Part shown: positions 6,947 to 11,519 of the stretch, piece after piece
Layout of the letters: every line of letters starts with the position of its first letter
Numbering within the stretch: position 1 is the first letter of the stretch
Origin: an uncultured Gammaproteobacteria bacterium
GTDB taxonomy: Bacteria; Pseudomonadota; Gammaproteobacteria; GCA-001735895
Direction of reading: 5' to 3'
DNA: 11,519 nt
Assembly: GCA_937980285.1 (NCBI GenBank)
Contig: CALJQI010000171.1
Location: 1-11,519, forward strand
Notes under the pieces: generated by a model
Database searches by the model: none
The model's input: the letters and a program-made list of their open reading frames with translations, nothing else
What the model was told of the DNA's origin: nothing
Position numbers and translations under genes: made by a program

Positions 6947-7831
6947 ATGCTGGATCACTATCTCACCGTGACTGAAAATAGCACGAGCGTGCTTAAAAAA
7001 CTGGCAGGATACCTGTTCTTCGGCCTGTTCAAACTGGCGCCGGCGCGTGTCGGCCCGTGGCTGATGCGCCTGTTCTTCCGCCCGGGAATCGCGCTACAGG
7101 GCGATCACGAAAAAGCCATCTGGTCGACCGGCCAGGCTTTCGAATTCGAGTCGCACGGTCGCCTGATTCGCGGCCGCCACTGGGGCGAAGGCCCCGGCGT
7201 ATTGATGGTGCACGGCTGGGACGGTCGCGGCAGCCAGTTTCATCGACTGGTGGCGCCGATCGTCGCCGCCGGATATCGCGCGATCGCCTTCGACGCCCCG
7301 GCGCATGGCGAATCCGCCGGCCTCGAAACCAATTACTTCGAATACACCGACGCGGTGCGTCACCTGCTGCGTGGCGACGCCGGCATGCCGGTGGTCAAGG
7401 TAATCGCCCATTCTTTCGGCGCCGCGGCGACGATTAACGCGATCGACAAGGAAGGCCTGGCGCCGGATCTGCTGTTGATCGCGCCGGCCTTGCATCTCGA
7501 GGAATTCCTGCACGCGAGTTTCCAGCGTCACGGTATTCCGTTCGGCTTGTTTCGCGAAGTCATAGGCAGCCTGGAAAGACGATACGGTTACGATTTCCAC
7601 CGCGACAACCCGAAGCGGCTGATACGGCGCCTTGCCCAGCCCTGCATGATCCTGCACGACGAATTCGATCGCCTGGTGCCGATCGAGCAAAGCCGGGCGG
7701 CGGCACAGGCGAATCCGCTCGTTTACCTGCAGCCAACCCGTGACCTGGGACATACCCGTATCCTGAAATCGGATTCCGCAGTCGCCGCGCTCAACGGTTA
7801 TCTGCTGGAACAACTTGCCGAGGCCGGTTAA
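6947..7831 (+). CDS. Alpha/beta-fold hydrolase, uncharacterised
   Basis: This 294-residue protein has a complete alpha/beta-hydrolase layout. The oxyanion-loop motif VHGWDGRG is at about residues 88-95. The nucleophile elbow is AHSFG with Ser156, where Ala replaces the first Gly of the usual GxSxG. The likely acid is Asp241 in DEFDRLVP and the base is His269 in DLGHTRIL. Residues about 15-50 form a hydrophobic and Arg-rich stretch (LAGYLFFGLFKLAP then VGPWLMRLFFRPG) that may attach the protein to the membrane; there is no clear cleavable signal. The start at 6947 has a good ribosome site (GGAG at 6936-6939) and lies 14 bases after tetR, which implies co-transcription and control by that repressor. 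It could be an esterase, lipase or thioesterase-like enzyme; the substrate is unknown. Confidence 0.9.
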   Translation: MLDHYLTVTENSTSVLKKLAGYLFFGLFKLAPARVGPWLMRLFFRPGIALQGDHEKAIWSTGQAFEFESHGRLIRGRHWGEGPGVLMVHGWDGRGSQFHRLVAPIVAAGYRAIAFDAPAHGESAGLETNYFEYTDAVRHLLRGDAGMPVVKVIAHSFGAAATINAIDKEGLAPDLLLIAPALHLEEFLHASFQRHGIPFGLFREVIGSLERRYGYDFHRDNPKRLIRRLAQPCMILHDEFDRLVPIEQSRAAAQANPLVYLQPTRDLGHTRILKSDSAVAALNGYLLEQLAEAG

Positions 7832-7841
7832 AGCGGCTCGC

Positions 7842-7855
7842 TATCGCTGGCGATA
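7842..7855. repeat. Short palindrome in the convergent gap
   Basis: TATCGC (7842-7847) and GCGATA (7850-7855) are exact inverted copies around a TG centre, 11 bases after the hydrolase stop. As RNA it would be a short hairpin without a T-tract, so it is a weak terminator candidate for the plus-strand operon or a chance palindrome. Confidence 0.25.
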
Positions 7856-7887
7856 CAGGACGGAATCCATTTGCCACTGTAATAACC

Positions 7888-7908
7888 GTAGCGCGGGCCT
7901 GGCGCTAC
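7888..7908 (-). terminator. Hairpin overlapping the stop of the propeller gene, possible terminator
   Basis: GTAGCGC (7888-7894) and GCGCTAC (7902-7908) form a perfect 7-bp GC-rich stem with a 7-base loop, and the stop codon 7905-7907 lies inside one arm. On the minus strand the stem is followed by GGTTATTACAG, which is T-containing but not a proper T-tract. It may act as a terminator or as a 3'-end stabiliser for the minus-strand transcript. Confidence 0.35.
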
Positions 7909-8882
7909 AGCTGCAATCGCCCGATGTAGTTTGAATCGGTACCGAACCAGATCGAGTTGCCGCGTGCGTCGAAATGCATATGCCGAATCGATCCGCGCGC
8001 GTTGGGCACGGTAACAACGTGAATAAAAGCCTCGCGTCGCGGATCGAAGGCAACCAGCCGATTAGGGCTGCGGCCCTCGGCGAGCCATATATTGCCCTGC
8101 CCGTCCATCGCCATGCCGTAGGGCAACGAATCCTCGCCACCCGGCAGCGGCCACTCGTCTAGCTCGCCGTTATTGGTATCGTAACGACCGAGCATGCCGC
8201 GGCTATAGTCGGCGTACCACAGGTTGCCGCTGCCATCGATTTCGAGCCGCCGCGGTCGGCTGCGCCGGTCCGGCAGCTCGACCTGCCAGACCCTGAGACT
8301 GTCGGGATCGATACTGGCCAGGCGATTGGTGCCGAACAACACCGCCCAGGGCCGTCCGCGGGGATCGATCTTGATACCGTAGGGCCGCAAGCCCTTTCCC
8401 GGCAGCGCAACCAGGTCGATGTCGCCGCTTTCCACGTTCAGTCGCCCGATGTGGTCGCTCCACTGCGCGGTAAACCAGATGTTGCCGGCCTGATCGAATA
8501 CCATCGTATGCGGGTCGCGCACTCGCTCGCCCGGCATTTCGTATATTCTGAGCTGGTTGCTTTTCGGATCCAGCCGGCCGATGTAGGGCAGCGTATTGGC
8601 GGCAAACCAGACGTTATCGCGCTGGTCGATGATCAGGTTATGCGGGCCGGCGCCATCGGCGAGCCCGTATTGCTTGAAGGCGCCGGTACGCGGGTCGAGA
8701 TAGGCGATATAGGCGCCCGCCTGGCCGCAAAACCAGACGCGTCCGGTCGAATCGACGAACGGATCCCTGGGCCTCGAATTCGGATAAGGCACTTCCCATT
8801 CGGTTACGCGAACCGTGTCGGCCACCGCGGCAGGCACAATGCAGACAAAAACCAGGAGTAGCACGTTTACCAGATCACGCAT
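7905..8882 (-). CDS. Secreted streptogramin-lyase-like seven-bladed beta-propeller (Vgb/NHL type)
   Basis: This 325-residue protein begins with a signal peptide (MRDLVNVLLLVFVCIVPAAV, probable cleavage after AVA at residue 21), so it is exported to the periplasm or beyond. The mature part consists of seven repeats of about 42-46 residues. Each repeat has a D..G..W-like strand followed by an IGRLDP-like strand. The W positions are 50, 92, 136, 179, 222, 266 and 312, so seven blades are visible. That matches the architecture of virginiamycin B lyase (Vgb), whose chromosomal relatives in environmental bacteria mostly lack a known substrate. I could not verify the Vgb catalytic residues by alignment, so antibiotic lyase activity should not be assumed. 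A role in binding or cleaving an extracellular ligand is inference. It is convergent with the hydrolase operon; AAGG lies a little upstream of the ATG as ribosome site. Confidence 0.88.
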   Translation of the reverse strand: MRDLVNVLLLVFVCIVPAAVADTVRVTEWEVPYPNSRPRDPFVDSTGRVWFCGQAGAYIAYLDPRTGAFKQYGLADGAGPHNLIIDQRDNVWFAANTLPYIGRLDPKSNQLRIYEMPGERVRDPHTMVFDQAGNIWFTAQWSDHIGRLNVESGDIDLVALPGKGLRPYGIKIDPRGRPWAVLFGTNRLASIDPDSLRVWQVELPDRRSRPRRLEIDGSGNLWYADYSRGMLGRYDTNNGELDEWPLPGGEDSLPYGMAMDGQGNIWLAEGRSPNRLVAFDPRREAFIHVVTVPNARGSIRHMHFDARGNSIWFGTDSNYIGRLQL

Positions 8883-9014
8883 TGCAGAAGCCTTTTCATC
8901 CGAAACAGGGGTAAGTTAATAATGGCACAAGGCTCAGAAATATCGAGTTATCCGCGCGCAACTCCGCCCTGCTCCAGGTCCCACAGGCCCAGTCGCGATG
9001 TCGCAGCACCCGAA

Positions 9015-9935
9015 TCAGGGGCGGATGCTGTTTTCGTCTTCGCTTCTGGCAACCGCGACCCAGTCGAGCTTGCGCCGGGTCTCGCGGTAAATCATGAACA
9101 CCGCCGCGGCAATGACGATGCCCGCACCGAGCCAGGTGGCGCCGCCGGGAAACTGGTCGAACACCAGGTAGCCGAACAGGGTGGCCCACAGCAGGCGTAC
9201 ATAATCGAGCGAAGCCAGTAGCGACGCCTCTCCGTGCTTGTAAGCGAAGATATTGCACTTTTGCCCGAAGTAGGAAACCACCGCGACCGCGATCAGCAAC
9301 AACCATTCGTCCGCGTCAGGCGTCTGCCAGAAGTATATCCCCGGCAGGATCATCACCACGCCGACGCCGAGCGAACCGTAAGTCATGATGGTCTCGGCGC
9401 TGTCGCTCTGCGACAAAAGGCGCAGCAGTATCATCACGCCGGCGGCGCCAGCGGCGCCGATTAGCGATAACAGACCGTAAATGGAAAAGTTGTCGGTACC
9501 GGGCTGCAGCATGATCAACACGCCGATGAAACCGACCAGCACCGCGCTCCAGCGGTACAGGCCGACGGTTTCGGCCAGGAAAAGCACCGCGAATATGGTG
9601 ACGAAAAAGCTCTTGGCGAAAAAGATCGCGGTAGCGTCGGCCAGCGGCAGATGAATGACCGCGGTAAATCCGCACAGCATCGCCACCAGCGCACAAGCCA
9701 CGCGCGTCAGCTGCAGTCCCGGACGTTCGCTGCGCAGCGAGCCGGGGAAATTGCGCAATATCGCCGGCGCTATCATGATCACCATGCCGATCTGACGCAG
9801 CAGCAGTATCTGCGTGATGTGCAGGCGCTGCCCGAGCAGCTTTATCAACAGCGCCATCAGTGCAAACACGATCGAGGCCAGCATCAGGAAAGCGATGCCT
9901 TTCAGGTTATCGGGCAGGCGATGGAACCAGTTCAA
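9015..9935 (-). CDS. EamA/DMT-family transporter, TTG start
   Basis: This 306-residue integral membrane protein has about ten predicted helices arranged as two EamA repeats (about residues 12-145 and 155-285). Its type matches drug/metabolite transporter superfamily exporters or permeases. The N-terminus (MNWFHRLPDN, then GIAFLMLASIVFALMALLIK) and segments such as ADATAIFFAKSFFVTIFAVLFLAETVG and LASLDYVRLLWATLFGYLVFDQFP are typical of the family. The basic tail RETRRKLDWVAVARSEDEN is cytoplasmic. The in-frame start is TTG at 9935; an in-frame TAA lies 21 bases upstream, and the nearest ATG (9948) is in another frame. An internal Met18 start would cut into helix one, so TTG is preferred. The substrate is unknown. 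It has its own transcription unit, separated from etfA by a terminator. Confidence 0.9.
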   Translation of the reverse strand: MNWFHRLPDNLKGIAFLMLASIVFALMALLIKLLGQRLHITQILLLRQIGMVIMIAPAILRNFPGSLRSERPGLQLTRVACALVAMLCGFTAVIHLPLADATAIFFAKSFFVTIFAVLFLAETVGLYRWSAVLVGFIGVLIMLQPGTDNFSIYGLLSLIGAAGAAGVMILLRLLSQSDSAETIMTYGSLGVGVVMILPGIYFWQTPDADEWLLLIAVAVVSYFGQKCNIFAYKHGEASLLASLDYVRLLWATLFGYLVFDQFPGGATWLGAGIVIAAAVFMIYRETRRKLDWVAVARSEDENSIRP

Positions 9936-10049
9936 GTGATACAGCCATTTACCAGGTTAAGGGCCGCGAGGATCGGCTTTCTACGGAGAAAAGACTAGCG
10001 CCGTTCCGGCAGGGAGCAAGGCATGGTCTCCAATCCGGGCGTCCCGCGC

Positions 10050-10084
10050 AAAAAAAAAACGCCGGACTGATTCCGGCGTTTTTT
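10050..10084 (-). terminator. Rho-independent terminator of the etfB-etfA operon
   Basis: A 7-bp stem, CGCCGGA (10060-10066) and TCCGGCG (10072-10078), encloses a 5-base loop. It is flanked by ten A (10050-10059) on one side and six T (10079-10084) on the other. Read on the minus strand the hairpin is followed by a run of ten T, an excellent intrinsic terminator about 45 bases after the etfA stop. The symmetry means it could also work on the plus strand, though no plus-strand gene ends nearby. Confidence 0.93.
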
Positions 10085-10098
10085 CGGTGCTATTACAA

Positions 10099-10120
10099 GA
10101 TTCCCGCTTGCGCGGGGATT
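10099..10120. repeat. REP-like GC hairpin (TTCCCGC/GCGGGGA)
   Basis: ATTCCCGC (10100-10107) and GCGGGGAT (10112-10119) pair, with one G-T wobble, around TTGC. The motif resembles the short extragenic palindromes dispersed in many proteobacterial genomes, whose accidental translation reads IPACAG, and exactly that peptide appears in a plus-strand frame here. It lies between the etfA stop and the terminator, a usual position for such elements. Only one copy is in the window, so repetitiveness is unproven. Confidence 0.55.
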
Positions 10121-10128
10121 AGCGCAGG

Positions 10129-11058
10129 CTAGAGCGCGGCGTCGAGCTCGGGCACGGCGTCGAACAGGTCCGCCACCAGGCCGTAATCGGCGACCTGGAA
10201 GATCGGCGCTTCGCTGTCGTTGTTGATGGCGACGATGACCTTGCTCTCCTTCATGCCGGCGAGGTGCTGGATGGCGCCGGAAATGCCGACCGCGATGTAC
10301 AGGTCGGGCGCGATGACCTTGCCGGTCTGGCCGACCTGGAATTCGTTCGGCACGAACCCGGAGTCGACCGCGGCGCGCGAGGCGCCGACCGCTGCGCCGA
10401 GCTTGTCGGCGACCGAGTGCAGCATCGAGAAGTTTTCGCCTGACTGCATGCCACGACCGCCGGAGATGACGATCTTGGCCGAGGCCAGGTCGACCTGGTC
10501 GCCGTCGGATACCGCCTGCGATACCCAGCTCGACAAACCGCTATCGCTGCCGCCGCCGACCGATTCGACGCTGGCGGAGCCGCCTTCGGTGGCCGCGGCT
10601 TCGAACTTGATGGTGCGCACGGTAATGACCTTGATGGCATCGGAGGACTGAACCGTGGCGAGCGCGTTGCCGGCGTAGATCGGGCGCACGAATGTGTCTT
10701 CGGACTTGACTTCGACGATGTCGGAAATCTGCGCCACATCGAGCAGGGCCGCGGCGCGCGGCATGACGTTCTTGCCGAAAGTGGTGGCCGAGGCCAGCAC
10801 ATGACTGTACTCGCTCGCCAGTTCGACGATCAGCGACGCCAGGTTTTCCGCCAGGTGATGCCCGAATTTCGCATCGTCGGCGACCTTGACGCTGGAAACG
10901 CCCGCGATTTTGGCTGCCGCTTCGGCGACCGCGCCACAGTTTTCACCGGCGACCAGCAGATCGATATCGCCGCCGATTTGCTGCGCGGCGGTAACCGCGT
11001 TCAGGGTCGGCAGGCCAACTTCGTTATTATCGTGTTCGACTATTACCAGATTGCTCAT
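10129..11058 (-). CDS. etfA: Electron transfer flavoprotein alpha subunit (EtfA/FixB)
   Basis: This 309-residue FAD-binding subunit forms a heterodimer with EtfB and carries electrons from acyl-CoA and other flavin dehydrogenases to ETF:quinone oxidoreductase. The length is normal. The N-terminal domain begins MSNLVIVEHDNNEVGLPTLNA. The FAD domain contains VVISGGRGMQSGENF-like sequence (seen as IVISGGRGMQSGENFSML), followed by GASRAAVDSGFVPNEFQVGQTGK. The alpha-subunit signature LYIAVGISGAIQHLAGMKES is at 253-272, and the end is IVAINNDSEAPIFQVADYGLVADLF. All expected family blocks are present. It starts 2 bases after the etfB stop, so the two genes are translationally close and in one operon (etfB-etfA), with AAGGTG inside the end of etfB as ribosome site. 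The intrinsic terminator at 10050-10084 closes the unit. Confidence 0.97.
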   Translation of the reverse strand: MSNLVIVEHDNNEVGLPTLNAVTAAQQIGGDIDLLVAGENCGAVAEAAAKIAGVSSVKVADDAKFGHHLAENLASLIVELASEYSHVLASATTFGKNVMPRAAALLDVAQISDIVEVKSEDTFVRPIYAGNALATVQSSDAIKVITVRTIKFEAAATEGGSASVESVGGGSDSGLSSWVSQAVSDGDQVDLASAKIVISGGRGMQSGENFSMLHSVADKLGAAVGASRAAVDSGFVPNEFQVGQTGKVIAPDLYIAVGISGAIQHLAGMKESKVIVAINNDSEAPIFQVADYGLVADLFDAVPELDAAL

Positions 11059-11060
11059 GA

Positions 11061-11519
11061 CTAAATCACCTTCGCTTCGTTGCGCAGCTTTTCTACCAGC
11101 TCGCCGACATTGTTGACGATAACACCCGCGGCACGGCCTTCAGGCTCATCCACCTGCAGCGTGGTCAGGCGGTTGGCGGTGTCGAGGCCGAGGCTGTCGA
11201 GCTCGATCTTGTCCATCGGCTTGCGCTTGGCTTTCATGACGTCGGGCAGCTTGACGTAACGCGGTTCGTTCAAACGCAGGTCGGCGCTCATTACAGCGGG
11301 CATTTTGACCTGGATCGTTTCGAGGCCTGCATCCACTTCGCGGGTGACGCTCGCCTGCTCGCCTTCGATCTTGATTTCCGAAGCGAAGGTTGCCTGCGAC
11401 CAGCCGAGCAATGCCGACAGCATCTGCGTGGTCTGGTTGGAATCGTCGTCGATGGCCTGCTTGCCGCAGATGACCAGGCCGGCGCTTTCCTGCTCGGTGA
11501 CCTGCTTCAGCACCTTGGC
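11061..11519 (-). CDS. etfB: Electron transfer flavoprotein beta subunit (EtfB/FixA), partial
   Basis: This is the C-terminal 152 residues of EtfB; the frame stays open to the right edge (AKVLKQVTEQE at the boundary), and full-length EtfB is about 250 residues. It binds AMP structurally and docks partner dehydrogenases. Visible blocks are the nucleotide-contact region LVICGKQAIDDDSNQT, the beta-subunit signature region VTREVDAGLETIQVKMPAVM, and ADLRLNEPRYVKLPDVMKAKRKP, which contains the partner-recognition loop. A GTG at 11513 might be read as a start but is only an internal Val codon. It precedes etfA by 2 bases in the same operon. Confidence 0.96.
   Translation of the reverse strand, partial: AKVLKQVTEQESAGLVICGKQAIDDDSNQTTQMLSALLGWSQATFASEIKIEGEQASVTREVDAGLETIQVKMPAVMSADLRLNEPRYVKLPDVMKAKRKPMDKIELDSLGLDTANRLTTLQVDEPEGRAAGVIVNNVGELVEKLRNEAKVI

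Noticed and set aside
7094..7813. Minus-strand open frame of 239 codons opposite the hydrolase
   Set aside because: It is the shadow of a gene with an intact catalytic triad and an operon ribosome site; the antisense product has no family features.
8922..9221. Plus-strand ORF starting in the gap before the propeller gene
   Set aside because: Most of it is antisense to the EamA gene, and its composition is that of a shadow frame.
9860..10132. Plus-strand ORF across the EamA/etfA gap
   Set aside because: It translates through the terminator (poly-Lys) and the REP-like hairpin (IPACAG), a well-known spurious protein pattern.
1..11519. A novel defence, mobile or biosynthetic system
   Set aside because: Every sizeable real gene belongs to a recognised housekeeping, transport, signalling or enzyme family; no nuclease, transposase, integrase, toxin-antitoxin pair, repeat array or clustered biosynthetic genes are visible.

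Overview
The window reads as ordinary chromosomal DNA of a proteobacterium. A gammaproteobacterium is most likely, judging from the protein styles: class I PHA synthase, GAF-PAS-PAS-GGDEF-EAL protein, paired DUF4212/solute symporter and etfBA operon. The DNA is GC-rich and densely coding, with short intergenic gaps. I see no rRNA, tRNA, CRISPR array, insertion sequence, phage gene or transfer scar.

Layout from left to right. Positions 1-1128 (minus) hold a two-gene sodium:solute symporter operon: a small DUF4212 subunit and then the large SSS-family subunit, which runs off the left edge. A divergent AT-rich intergenic region (1129-1566) separates it from a stand-alone class I polyhydroxyalkanoate synthase, phaC (1567-3288, plus). 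Next is a large cyclic-di-GMP protein (3528-6140, plus) whose GGDEF site, inhibitory I-site and EAL-type metal ligands all look intact. A TetR repressor and an alpha/beta hydrolase form a compact plus-strand operon (6351-7831). Its promoter is almost filled by a 26-bp palindrome, and the predicted transcript starts within a few bases of the ATG. Convergent to it lies a secreted seven-bladed streptogramin-lyase-like propeller (7905-8882, minus), followed by an EamA/DMT transporter with a TTG start (9015-9935, minus). A strong rho-independent terminator and a REP-like hairpin then mark the end of the etfB-etfA operon (10129-11519, minus), with etfB cut by the right edge.

Functionally this is a mixed metabolic neighbourhood: organic-acid or other solute uptake, carbon storage as PHA, second-messenger signalling, and electron transfer from acyl-CoA and other flavin dehydrogenases to the quinone pool. 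Uptake, PHA synthesis and ETF could all serve acyl-CoA or acetate metabolism, but that link is inference, since the genes lie in separate transcription units.

I did not find a clearly new multi-gene system. The most distinctive signals are the TetR operator/promoter with its apparently leaderless start, the uncharacterised hydrolase it probably controls, the secreted propeller, and some small non-coding structures.
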